Shown here one piece after another: positions 16,696-23,971 of a DNA stretch of 35,443 nt (the first letter of the stretch is position 1; every line of letters starts with the position of its first letter). Origin of the DNA: Candidatus Poribacteria bacterium (GTDB lineage Bacteria > Poribacteria > WGA-4E > WGA-3G); assembly GCA_009839975.1 (NCBI GenBank), contig VXOP01000337.1:1-35443 (forward strand). Reading direction: 5' to 3'. Below the pieces are notes generated by a model that was not told the origin of the DNA, made no database searches, and worked only from the letters and a program-made list of their open reading frames with translations. Position numbers and translations under genes: made by a program.

Positions 16696-17115
16696 TTAAT
16701 TTATATGATATAGCATCAGATAGATAAGCACACCTGTCACGGATACATATAGCCAGATGGGTAAAGTGATCTTTGCAATACGGCGGTGTTGTTCAAACCT
16801 TTCACGCCAAGCTAAGTAGAGGGTTCGTATCGCCAAAGGCACTATTACGAAAGCAAGTATGATATGTGAAATCAATATCGTAAAATAGACAGGACGTATC
16901 CAGCCTTGACGTGTAAAAGGAGTTGATCCCGCGTTTGCATGGTAAATTACATAAGAGATGAGAAAAAGCACTGACACAGCAAAAGCTGCGAGCATACATC
17001 TCTTATGTGCTTCAATTCTCCGTTGTCTAATTAATACATATCCTATTGTAAGTAGGATAGCACTGATCGTATTTAAAGTGGCATTGACTGTGGGTAGGTC
17101 AGATATCTGAATCAT
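16696..17115 (-). CDS. DUF420 family membrane protein
   Basis: A 139-residue integral membrane protein of the DUF420 type (COG2322; the group that includes YozB/CtaM, linked in Gram-positive bacteria to assembly of haem-copper oxidases). About four hydrophobic helices are visible, at roughly residues 10-27, 40-60, 75-97 and 114-135. The motif EAHKRCMLAAFAVSVLFL followed by Y and H residues (SYVIYHANAGSTPF) and SHIILAFVIVPLA is characteristic, and conserved His residues could bind metal or haem. The track start at 17187 is rejected: ATG 17115 has GGAG just upstream, and the longer form would run into the preceding gene. It lies 14 nt after the minus-strand PhyH gene and is probably co-transcribed with it. 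Whether it matures an oxidase here is not shown. Confidence 0.82.
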   Translation of the reverse strand: MIQISDLPTVNATLNTISAILLTIGYVLIRQRRIEAHKRCMLAAFAVSVLFLISYVIYHANAGSTPFTRQGWIRPVYFTILISHIILAFVIVPLAIRTLYLAWRERFEQHRRIAKITLPIWLYVSVTGVLIYLMLYHIN

Positions 17116-17129
17116 GTTTCTCCTATTTG

Positions 17130-18008
17130 CTACCGTGGCCACCGGTAAGCATTCACACCTTTGGAATTCTCCAAAGCAAATTCCCAACGTTTACACCACA
17201 TTTCATAGTCAGTTTGGCACGCTTCTGGACGTATACGACTCCGCATCAGAAATGCAGGATAATAGGGTCTGCCTGTTGGTTGATAAACATCATGATATCG
17301 CAGATCGAAACTCCAACGAACGGTATCGGATTCATTGGGTTTCGCACTGTGGAGTGTGTAATTGTGGAACAGAATAACACCCCCCGCTCGGATCGGTAAA
17401 ACTTTCGGTGAAAGACCTGGAGGTAGTAACTCAGGTGGAACTGTTAGTCCTGCCTCATTCCAAACGTGGGTAAATAATCCCATTTTATGACTTCTCGGAA
17501 GCACTTGCAGACATCCGTTTTCTAAGGTTGTGTCTACAATCGGTATCCAGATAGTTAGCATAAAATAAGGGTCGGTTTCTGGCCAACACACACCCGCGTC
17601 CTGATGCCACGGTGTCGTAAGACGTTGCGATTCTCGTTCGGGTAAAACGGCTCTGATGTGTTGAATAGGGTTGCATACGATCTCGGAACCTACGAAAGAT
17701 TCCGCAAGGTCAAGGATTTTAGGGTTTTTAAGAAAGTTAAATACGGCTTTACCTCTTGCGTGCATAATATCCAAATCTCCAGTAACCTCTGGTGCTTCAA
17801 TTGCGAGATGTAACAAGCGTTCAGTAAAAGGTTTATTGGAATATGTTGAGGTAGTCTTTCCTTCCTTGTATAATCGTTCAGCGCACCCTGTGATGATTTC
17901 TGTGTATTCATCAATAACAGGTGCTAAGTCGTTTTCATCCAACACGTTCTCAAGTAAAAGATATCCGTTTTCGTGAAAAAATGAAACTTCAGATTCGGTT
18001 AGGCGCAT
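17130..18008 (-). CDS. Phytanoyl-CoA dioxygenase (PhyH) family protein
   Basis: The 292-residue protein opens with the typical PhyH start LTESEVSFFHENGYLLLENV. Iron ligands are H135-Q-D137 (PWHQDAGVCWPE) and distal H220 (TLHSAKPN), with R231 (VRWSFDLRYHD) placed for 2-oxoglutarate. It should be a non-haem Fe(II)/2-oxoglutarate oxygenase. AAGGAGG stands 8 nt before the ATG, a strong ribosome site. It is the first gene of a minus-strand run with DUF420 and WD40. It differs clearly in sequence from the PhyH at 13332, so the two are not a recent duplication. The C-terminal half contains RPYYPAFLMRSR, common in this subgroup. The substrate is unknown. Confidence 0.9.
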   Translation of the reverse strand: MRLTESEVSFFHENGYLLLENVLDENDLAPVIDEYTEIITGCAERLYKEGKTTSTYSNKPFTERLLHLAIEAPEVTGDLDIMHARGKAVFNFLKNPKILDLAESFVGSEIVCNPIQHIRAVLPERESQRLTTPWHQDAGVCWPETDPYFMLTIWIPIVDTTLENGCLQVLPRSHKMGLFTHVWNEAGLTVPPELLPPGLSPKVLPIRAGGVILFHNYTLHSAKPNESDTVRWSFDLRYHDVYQPTGRPYYPAFLMRSRIRPEACQTDYEMWCKRWEFALENSKGVNAYRWPR

Positions 18009-18134
18009 AATCGCTCCTCCTTACGTGTTGATTATGTTATATCCGTAAGTATGCCATGTTTTTGCGTTTTTTTCAATGATTGTTTCATATTAATTTATTG
18101 TCTGAATCAGGATTTACAGGTCTGCAAATACCAT

Positions 18135-18163
18135 TTGACTTATGCAGTCTTCTCTGCTATTAT
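18135..18163 (+). promoter_or_regulatory. Promoter of the M24 peptidase gene
   Basis: TTGACT (18135-18140) and TATTAT (18158-18163) are separated by 17 nt, with TGC before the -10 box as in the guaB promoter. Transcription would begin near 18170. This rules out the ORF-track start at 18080 and supports the ATG at 18221, giving a leader of about 50 nt. Confidence 0.65.
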
Positions 18164-18220
18164 GATTTCAGAATCTCCTGTTGTTTCTGTACTGAAACCG
18201 CATCTGTAAACGGAAAAACT

Positions 18221-19402
18221 ATGAAATTATCTGAAATTCAATCCGCGTTGACTTCGTTAGACCTTGAGGCTTGGTTGTTATACGATTTTCGGGGTATCAA
18301 CCCGATTTCGCAAAATGCCGCAGGTTTAACGGGACTTAACATTACGCGCCGATGGTTCTGCTTGATTCCCGCACAAGGTGAACCGCATTGGTTAATTCAT
18401 AAGATTGAAACGTCTAACTTCGTTGACGTTCCCGGACAGGTCTCTTTATATGCTGGTTGGCAGGAACTCAATGCGGAGATGAAATCCTTACTTGCCAATG
18501 TCAATACGGTTGCTATGGAGTATTCTCCTAATGCAGCTATTCCTTATGTTTCACGCGTTGATGCGGGAACATTAGAATGGATTCGTTCCTACGGTGTTGC
18601 GGTGACGTCTTCAGCGGAACTTGCACAGTATGTTGAAGCACCTCTATCCCAAGCACAATTCGAGGGACATCAGAAATCCGCTTACCAAGTGCTGCAAGCA
18701 AAAGATTACGCGTTCAACTGGATTGGAGATCAACTCAAGGCTGGTAATACGATTACTGAGTATGATGTGCAACAGGAGATTCTCAAGCAATTTGATGAGA
18801 TGCAACTTACGACTGAACATCCCCCTATTGTTGCAGTCAATGCGAATAGTGGTGACCCGCATTACGCGCCAAATGAAAGCCGCGCGGATCAGATCAAAGC
18901 AGGTGATTATATCCTAATTGATCTTTGGGCAAAGCAGAAGGACGCAGACGCAGTTTTTGCTGATACAACGTGGGTAGCTTATGCGGGAGCAATTGTCCCA
19001 GAAAAATATGAAGAGATATTTGAGATCGTAAAGGAAGCACGCAATAGAGCCGTAGCATTTATACGCGAAAAATGGGCTGCAAATGAACCGATCCCAGCAT
19101 ATACCGTTGATGACTGTGTGCGTGGATATATCACAGAAAAAGGATATGGCGATTACTTTATCCACAGGACAGGACACAACATTGGGACGGTTATTCATGG
19201 GAACGGTGCGAATTTAGACAATCTTGAAACGCATGATGCACGCATCCTTATTCCTGGTGTCTGTTTCTCTATTGAACCGGGAATTTACCTTAACGATTTC
19301 GGCGTGAGGACCGAAATTGACGTCTATTTATCCGAAGCAGCGAAAGATGGCGTAATATTGACAACCGCGCCCGTCCAAAATCAGGTATTGACTCTGCTGT
19401 AA
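18221..19402 (+). CDS. M24 family aminopeptidase (Xaa-Pro peptidase-like)
   Basis: A cytoplasmic two-metal peptidase with the creatinase/aminopeptidase P fold, 393 residues from the chosen start. The N-terminal creatinase-like domain covers about 1-160 and the pita-bread catalytic domain 170-393. The five metal ligands are recognisable: two Asp in LIDLWAKQKDADAVFADTTW, His in HRTGHNIG, Glu in CFSIEPGIY, and Glu in VRTEIDVYL. The track start at 18080 is rejected because a good promoter lies at 18135-18163 and the extra N-terminus is not family-like. GGAAAA before ATG 18221 is a weak ribosome site. Removal of N-terminal residues next to proline is the likely activity; dipeptidase or creatinase-like activity is possible. 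Its last 113 nt overlap a convergent gene. Confidence 0.88.
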   Translation: MKLSEIQSALTSLDLEAWLLYDFRGINPISQNAAGLTGLNITRRWFCLIPAQGEPHWLIHKIETSNFVDVPGQVSLYAGWQELNAEMKSLLANVNTVAMEYSPNAAIPYVSRVDAGTLEWIRSYGVAVTSSAELAQYVEAPLSQAQFEGHQKSAYQVLQAKDYAFNWIGDQLKAGNTITEYDVQQEILKQFDEMQLTTEHPPIVAVNANSGDPHYAPNESRADQIKAGDYILIDLWAKQKDADAVFADTTWVAYAGAIVPEKYEEIFEIVKEARNRAVAFIREKWAANEPIPAYTVDDCVRGYITEKGYGDYFIHRTGHNIGTVIHGNGANLDNLETHDARILIPGVCFSIEPGIYLNDFGVRTEIDVYLSEAAKDGVILTTAPVQNQVLTLL

Positions 19403-20141
19403 CTTTGTAATTCCGCTTTTTTAGATCATTAAGTATATGTGCAAAATAGATCCGTGTGTTGAGTATCCACTGGTCCGCATACGCCGTAGCGAGTAATGGT
19501 AGTGCTAATGAAAGACGCGGTGTGTTCAGTAGCCACTGTTCCGCATAAGCTGCAAAATCTTCCTCCACAAGTCCTGTTCCACCCAAGGTATAGACCACAT
19601 AACGTTTGTCTTCGCGTTGTTCTTCCCGAACCTGAAGTTGTGTATTAAGGGACATTTTTCTGTTAGCATCAATTTCAAATACCCAGAAAAAGTAGTCCTC
19701 GTTGTGTCCGAGATAACCGACCTCTACTTCAAGTCGATGCGGCGTCTCAGAGGTAATTCCAATTGCCTCAAGATCCCGTTTTATCAGTATAGGATAGAGT
19801 GCAGCAAAGAATATCTGTTCATATCCCATCGGTTGTTCTACATGATTGAGTATATTCAATAGGATTTCTATGTCTTGCGGTTTTGGCAATTCCAGACAAC
19901 TCTTTGAGAAAACCTCCTCTCGTAGCGCGTGCATCTCGGGAGGTGCATTTTCTGCGAGCGGATTGAGTTCTTGCATGACTTTATGGATGCGTCTGCGTTT
20001 GGGTATAACCTTCCATAAGACCCAGCGTGCAAGTGCCTGCCACGTTTCCTTTTCAATCAGTAGTAGCAAGAACGCCGTGACAGCAGTATAAACTCTTTTG
20101 AAGATGCTTTCAGTGGCAAGTCCTCTTTGTTGGTTAGCCAT
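19290..20141 (-). CDS. Unrecognised protein, 283 aa, overlapping the M24 gene
   Basis: I do not recognise the family. Near the N-terminus a short hydrophobic stretch (VYTAVTAFLLLLIE) could be a single membrane anchor or a buried helix. A charged region, PKRRRIHKVMQEL, follows. The middle (about 130-185) looks like beta strands: HRLEVEVGYLG, YFFWVFEIDA and KRYVVYTLGG. From about 200 a motif of the form AYAxQWxLNT occurs twice, 22 residues apart. The last 37 or so residues are read opposite the end of the M24 gene and are Arg-rich (RLSILRHLSLLRINRRQFRS), as antisense reading often gives, so the natural protein may once have ended earlier. The ribosome site is weak (GGAG about 13 nt upstream). 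It is a probable gene, but the start and end are less certain than for its neighbours. Confidence 0.62.
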   Translation of the reverse strand: MANQQRGLATESIFKRVYTAVTAFLLLLIEKETWQALARWVLWKVIPKRRRIHKVMQELNPLAENAPPEMHALREEVFSKSCLELPKPQDIEILLNILNHVEQPMGYEQIFFAALYPILIKRDLEAIGITSETPHRLEVEVGYLGHNEDYFFWVFEIDANRKMSLNTQLQVREEQREDKRYVVYTLGGTGLVEEDFAAYAEQWLLNTPRLSLALPLLATAYADQWILNTRIYFAHILNDLKKRNYKVTAESIPDFGRARLSILRHLSLLRINRRQFRSSRRNR

Positions 20142-20214
20142 TTCTTATTGACTTTTCTCCAGGAATGTGTTACCATTTATAGTAAAATATGGAGTTATTT
20201 ATACAGACAATAAC

Positions 20215-20236
20215 GGTGCGATTAGGAAATCGCACC
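20215..20236. repeat. Short perfect hairpin upstream of tRNA-Leu
   Basis: GGTGCGATT pairs perfectly with AATCGCACC around AGGA, followed by TACC. The 'gattaggaaatcgcacctac' form resembles other intergenic palindromes in the window, such as the one at 11-64. No T-run follows. It lies between the minus-strand unknown gene and the tRNA and is best seen as an intergenic repeat. Confidence 0.6.
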
Positions 20237-20302
20237 TACCGGGGATGAGAGTGTATAATAAACTTCAAAATTCACCATAAATATTTTGAACTTGTTTAAA
20301 AC

Positions 20303-20387
20303 GCCGGAGTGGTGAAATCGGTAGACGCACTGGACTCAAAATCCAGCGGGCCCTAGGTCCATGTCGGTTCGAGTCCGACCTCCGGCA
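20303..20387 (+). tRNA. tRNA-Leu (anticodon CAA)
   Basis: An 85-nt class II tRNA. The acceptor stem GCCGGAG pairs with CTCCGGC, followed by discriminator A. The anticodon arm is CTGGA, loop CTCAAAA, TCCAG, giving anticodon CAA, which reads UUG leucine codons. The T arm carries GGTTCGAGTCC, and the variable arm is long, as expected for leucine. CCA is not encoded. No intron or mismatch is visible. A strong terminator follows at once, so it is a single-tRNA transcript. Confidence 0.96.
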
Positions 20388-20390
20388 TGC

Positions 20391-20425
20391 GGCGATGGAT
20401 ATGTATTCCATCGCCATTTTTTTTT
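20391..20425 (+). terminator. Rho-independent terminator of tRNA-Leu
   Basis: GGCGATGGA (20391-20399) pairs with TCCATCGCC (20407-20415) around a 7-nt loop, followed by A and nine T residues. It begins 3 nt after the tRNA and ends just before the stop codon of the convergent sugar isomerase-like gene, which may share the stem as its own 3' end. Confidence 0.92.
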
Positions 20426-20427
20426 GC

Positions 20428-21219
20428 CTACATAGCGATAATTTTTCGCATCCTTTCTGCAAGGTCAATCTGTGCGTCTCTATCCCCGCCAACTTCGTGA
20501 ATAACATAACCGTCATATCCGACAGAACGGAACGCTGCCATCACGGCTGCCCAATCGGTATCCCCATCTAATAGATTGGTGAATCGGTGTGAACCGCGTG
20601 AGAAGTCTTTGAAGTGAACCCGTTTGATCCGATGTCCAAGCTCCCTGATCCAGTGTTCAGGATAGCCGTAAGCCATCATGTTTGCAGTGTCCAGGTAGGT
20701 ACCGACCCATTCACTGTCAATTTCATCAACAATCTCGCGCATCTCTTTTGGACTGAGTAGGAATTTGTTCCATACGTTTTCCAGTCCAATAGCGACCTTG
20801 TGTTCTTCAGCGGAAGGTGCCAGGTCTTTCAGAATTCCGACGAGGTTATCCCATACTTCTTGATATGTTCCTTCAACAGAAAGTTGACCTGGATGTAGTA
20901 GAATTCCACCAACACCGAGTGCACCTGCGACTTCTAATCCGCGTGCAAGTGATTTAGCACCGTTCTTTCGTTGTTCTTCGTCAAGACTGAGTAAATTCCC
21001 TCGGTTTGCATAGCCAGCGGTGATGCTGCTTATTTCCACACCCGCGGCGTCACATTTAGCAGCAATCCCTTTTAGTTCGGAATCACTCATGTTAATGTCG
21101 GTGTCTTTCCCTTCGCCAAAGGTGAGTTCGACGGCATCATATCCCGCGTCTTGACAGAGCGAGAGTGTATCTTCCAATGACATATTTCCAAGAATAATCT
21201 GTGTAACACCTATCTTCAT
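20428..21219 (-). CDS. Sugar phosphate isomerase/epimerase-like TIM barrel protein
   Basis: A 263-residue xylose isomerase-like (AP endonuclease 2 family) TIM barrel, full length for the family. Likely metal ligands are Glu in IGLENVWN, Asp in YLDTANM, His in RVHFKDFS and Glu in VIHEVGG, the arrangement seen in ketose 3-epimerases and hexulose-phosphate isomerases. It is cytoplasmic and expected to act on a keto-sugar or its phosphate; the substrate cannot be set from sequence. AAGGAGAAGGAA stands upstream of the ATG. It lies opposite tRNA-Leu, sharing the intervening terminator, and downstream of hflX on the same strand with a 206-nt gap that holds a repeat. No sugar transporter or kinase is adjacent. 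Confidence 0.85.
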   Translation of the reverse strand: MKIGVTQIILGNMSLEDTLSLCQDAGYDAVELTFGEGKDTDINMSDSELKGIAAKCDAAGVEISSITAGYANRGNLLSLDEEQRKNGAKSLARGLEVAGALGVGGILLHPGQLSVEGTYQEVWDNLVGILKDLAPSAEEHKVAIGLENVWNKFLLSPKEMREIVDEIDSEWVGTYLDTANMMAYGYPEHWIRELGHRIKRVHFKDFSRGSHRFTNLLDGDTDWAAVMAAFRSVGYDGYVIHEVGGDRDAQIDLAERMRKIIAM

Positions 21220-21285
21220 TTTATTATTCCTTCTCCTTTTTGATATATGGTGCCAGTGTCATATTTGACTGGTAGAATTAATGAA

Positions 21286-21350
21286 ACATTCCACAGCGGG
21301 CGGGGAGACCCCGCCCCTACGTTGCGTGGTCTTCGTAAACGTTGGAATGT
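21286..21350. repeat. GC-rich palindromic intergenic repeat, copy 1
   Basis: Outer arms ACATTCCA (21286-21293) and TGGAATGT (21343-21350) enclose a core hairpin GGCGGGG-AGA-CCCCGCC, then CCTACGTTGCGTGGTCTTCG. The sequence from about ten bases before the left arm through the core is clearly related to 23883-23955. It lies between hflX and the sugar isomerase-like gene and may act as a transcript-ending structure for hflX, but there is no T-run. Confidence 0.65.
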
Positions 21351-21425
21351 CTTCTGATTTTTGCCTTCCTATTTTAAATTTACTATATGAAAACCAAGAA
21401 AATAGAAACTACGTGTGAAACTTCG

Positions 21426-22727
21426 CTAAACATTTTCCGGTGAAACCGAAAATTGTGAGACAGACTTCAGATACCGACTCGGCAATCGTGCCGCGACGTG
21501 AATCGCGGTATCTGCATAATCCGTATCTAACACTGTGCCGTGTTTATAGAGTATATCTAACGTCTTTCCCTCTGTATAAGGAATGCTCAGATAGACCGTT
21601 GCTCCCTGAGAGTCGAAACGTTCTGCCAACAGATCCATCAGGTTAGCAACACCATCCCCACGTTTTGCTGAAATGGATACTGCCTCTGGATAACGCGTCT
21701 TAAGCACATGTATCTGTTCTTCAGATTCAAGTTGATCTATTTTGTTGAAAGCCATGACCATGGGTATTGCATCGGCATCCAATTCTGTTAGGACTTTATC
21801 TACGGCATCAATTTGTGCTTCGGCTTCTGGATGGCTAATATCCACAACATGCAACAACAGATCCGCCTCTGTAATCTCCTCTAAAGTTGCTTTGAACGCT
21901 GCGACAAGTTGATGTGGTAACTTTTTGATAAAACCGACGGTATCGCTCAACAGGATGTTCTGATTTTTTGGTAAACTGACCTGACGTGTGGTTGAGTCTA
22001 AGGTGGCAAATAACGCATCCTCTGCCAAGACGTTTTCACCTGTGAGTATGTTAAAGAGCGTAGATTTTCCAGCATTGGTATAACCGACGAGAGAAATTTT
22101 TGTTTTGTCTGAACGGTTCTGCCTTTGAACCTTCCGTCTTTTTTCTACTTTCGCTAATTCTTTTTTCAGTTGAGAAATCTGTCTTCGTACCCATCTTCTA
22201 TCCATTTCAAGTTGTGTTTCACCAGGACCGCGTAATGCCCCACTTCCGCTGCCGGCTCTAGTTGCTATTCGTGAAAGGTGTGTCCACATCCGTGTAAGTC
22301 TTGGTAAAGCATATTCCAACTGTGCCAATGCCACCTGTAACCGTGCCTCACTTGTTAAAGCACGTTGTGCAAATACCTGCAGGATAAGACCTGTCCTGTC
22401 AACCGTGGCAATATCAAGCATACCTTCAATGTTCCGTGTCTGTGCGGGTGATAATTCCTCGTCAAAGACTATTGCATCGGCTTGAAGTTCTTCAACGATT
22501 TCTTTTAGTTCGTCAACCTTTCCTTCTCCGATAAAGTAGGTTGGGTTTGGCACATTTCTGGATTGGATTGTTTCACACACCACTTCAATTCCAGCAGTTT
22601 CGGTGAGTTGTCGGAGTTCCTGTAATGATTCCTCTGTTTCATGCATCGTAATATCCCGCAGTTTTACACCGACGAGGATTGCACGTGAAGGAGGATTTAC
22701 TGGTTGTGTGTCGTATAGTTCTTGCAT
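21426..22727 (-). CDS. hflX: GTPase HflX
   Basis: A ribosome-associated GTPase that binds the 50S subunit and splits stalled or stressed ribosomes. Its 433 residues fit the family. The N-terminal HflX domain holds NPTYFIGEGKVDEL and VFDEELSPAQTRNIE. A conserved Gly-rich linker follows (GSGSGALRGPGETQLEMDRR), then a basic coiled coil, then the GTPase domain: G1 GYTNAGKST, G3 DTVGFIKKLP, G4 NKID and G5 SAKRGDG. The short C-terminal domain ends in a basic tail. AGAGG lies 6 nt before the ATG. A weak possible promoter (TTGAAA, 17 nt, TAAACT) lies upstream on the minus strand, near 22770-22800. The gene stands alone, without hfq or miaA. Confidence 0.95.
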   Translation of the reverse strand: MQELYDTQPVNPPSRAILVGVKLRDITMHETEESLQELRQLTETAGIEVVCETIQSRNVPNPTYFIGEGKVDELKEIVEELQADAIVFDEELSPAQTRNIEGMLDIATVDRTGLILQVFAQRALTSEARLQVALAQLEYALPRLTRMWTHLSRIATRAGSGSGALRGPGETQLEMDRRWVRRQISQLKKELAKVEKRRKVQRQNRSDKTKISLVGYTNAGKSTLFNILTGENVLAEDALFATLDSTTRQVSLPKNQNILLSDTVGFIKKLPHQLVAAFKATLEEITEADLLLHVVDISHPEAEAQIDAVDKVLTELDADAIPMVMAFNKIDQLESEEQIHVLKTRYPEAVSISAKRGDGVANLMDLLAERFDSQGATVYLSIPYTEGKTLDILYKHGTVLDTDYADTAIHVAARLPSRYLKSVSQFSVSPENV

Positions 22728-22898
22728 ATATTGCCTCTTTACTAAATGCTGTGCTTTGATGTTAGTATATACAGTTTATCAGATTATTACGGCATTTTCA
22801 AACGAAAGTTGCAAATAATAGCATTTCGCATATAAGTTATGTAAAATAGATATAGTTTGCAATCAACATTGCTATTTCCATGATTATATGATACTATA

Positions 22899-23032
22899 GT
22901 CTGATGAAGATTAAGATTTGAATCTGGTAATATGCGGATAATGAAAACGGTAATATGCGGTCTGGGAAACCCAGCCCCTACGATCGTTTTGATGGTTTGG
23001 ACTACCTGAATATTTATTTTTTTTCATTAGAC
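22899..23032. mobile_element. MITE-like palindromic element, copy 2, in the 22728-23066 gap
   Basis: This 134-nt segment shares with copy 1 (14249-14380) the ends GATGAAGATTAAG and TTTATTTTTTTTCAT and a nearly identical core, including GGTCTGGGAAACCCAGCCCC and ACTACCTGAATATTTATTT. Its outer inverted arms here are TATAGTCTGATGAA and TTCATTAGACAATA, unlike those of copy 1. Inside, the 12-mer GGTAATATGCGG occurs twice as a small tandem duplication. No ORF is present. The remainder of the 339-nt gap is AT-rich, with only a weak hflX promoter candidate and no ribosome site for another gene. Confidence 0.65.
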
Positions 23033-23066
23033 AATATTAGAGAATTCACTATATTGAAGATTATAG

Positions 23067-23858
23067 ATGACTAAGATCCCCAATTCATTTCCTGCCTATT
23101 TTGCCTTATTCAAACTGACACTTCGTCAACTATTCTGGAGTCGTCGTGTACTTCTGATTTTGTTAGGATGCGTGTTGATGCTCTCTATCACGGTGCTGTT
23201 TCGCTTCTATGTGCGCGGGAGCACTGCTGTGAATACCTTCATCCCTTACATAACGTTTATTGGTTACGGTTTTTTGACGAGTTTATGTGCAGTATTCTAC
23301 GGTTCAGCAATCGTATCGGATGAAATTGATGGTAGGGGTTTGACCTATCTACAGATGCGTCCGCTTCCAAAATCTATGATTCTGTTAACCAAATTTGCAG
23401 CTTATGTGGTGGGGACAGTTGTTATTTTTGGTTTATCACATCTTCTGCTGATGGGAATTATGCAAACACATCCAAAACTTAAAGAACGTTTACTCGTCAT
23501 CGGGATGAGTTTTCGGTATACGGGTTCTTTTGCGTTAGGTTTGTTTGTATATGGAACTTTCGCGATGCTTTTGTCGGTTCGGTTTAAGTTTCCAGTATTG
23601 TGGGGGTTGTTATTCGTCTTTGGTTGGGAGCGAATTACAGCGTTGCCTTTCATGTCTACAGGAATTAAGAGAATCTCTTTAAGTCATTACCTTATGACAC
23701 TATTTCCAGATTTCAAATTGAGGGGTGGCATGCTTGATGATCTCTTAGGAAACGAGCCTCCTGAATGGTGGATAGCGATTATAGTCATCAGCTTGCTAAC
23801 GGCAGGTGCAATGTGGCTTGCTATTCGGATATTTAAGGATCGTGAATATTTGATGTAG
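23067..23858 (+). CDS. ABC-2-like membrane permease
   Basis: A 263-residue integral membrane protein with about six hydrophobic helices (near residues 27-46, 60-82, 108-130, 148-168, 172-188 and 234-255) and the N-terminal layout of ABC-2 type permeases: a cytoplasmic start, a helix, an extracytoplasmic loop, then a helix ending in YGSAIVSDEIDGRGLTYLQM. That last motif, with acidic residues then R and T, is the conserved coupling region of drug/polysaccharide exporters and ABC-2 transport proteins. No ATPase gene is adjacent, so its partner must be encoded elsewhere. No clear ribosome site precedes the ATG. Cargo is unknown. Confidence 0.75.
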   Translation: MTKIPNSFPAYFALFKLTLRQLFWSRRVLLILLGCVLMLSITVLFRFYVRGSTAVNTFIPYITFIGYGFLTSLCAVFYGSAIVSDEIDGRGLTYLQMRPLPKSMILLTKFAAYVVGTVVIFGLSHLLLMGIMQTHPKLKERLLVIGMSFRYTGSFALGLFVYGTFAMLLSVRFKFPVLWGLLFVFGWERITALPFMSTGIKRISLSHYLMTLFPDFKLRGGMLDDLLGNEPPEWWIAIIVISLLTAGAMWLAIRIFKDREYLM

Positions 23859-23882
23859 GCAACGATAATCTTATAGTGAACT

Positions 23883-23955
23883 TCAGAATTACTGAAATGC
23901 TTTACAACGGGCGAGGGGACCTCGCCCCTACATTGGGTGGTCTTCGTCATCGGTG
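23883..23955. repeat. GC-rich palindromic intergenic repeat, copy 2
   Basis: This segment is related to the repeat at 21286-21350. Both have GAATTA(A/C)TGAAA, a GC hairpin (here GGCGAGG-GGA-CCTCGCC) and CCTACRTTGSGTGGTCTTCG in the same order, with roughly 70 percent matching positions. It lies between the converging permease and acetate kinase genes. The two copies differ in the stem while keeping the pairing (GGCGGGG/CCCCGCC against GGCGAGG/CCTCGCC), which suggests the fold is conserved. Confidence 0.65.
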
Positions 23956-23971
23956 TATGGGGTGAAATGTC

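Noticed and set aside
17114-17399. Two overlapping plus-strand ORFs of 87-90 aa
   Set aside because: Both are antisense to the minus-strand PhyH gene, which has intact motifs and a strong ribosome site.
20303-20425. tRNA-Leu as an integration (att) site
   Set aside because: No integrase, no repeated tRNA 3' end and no island-like content lie on either side.
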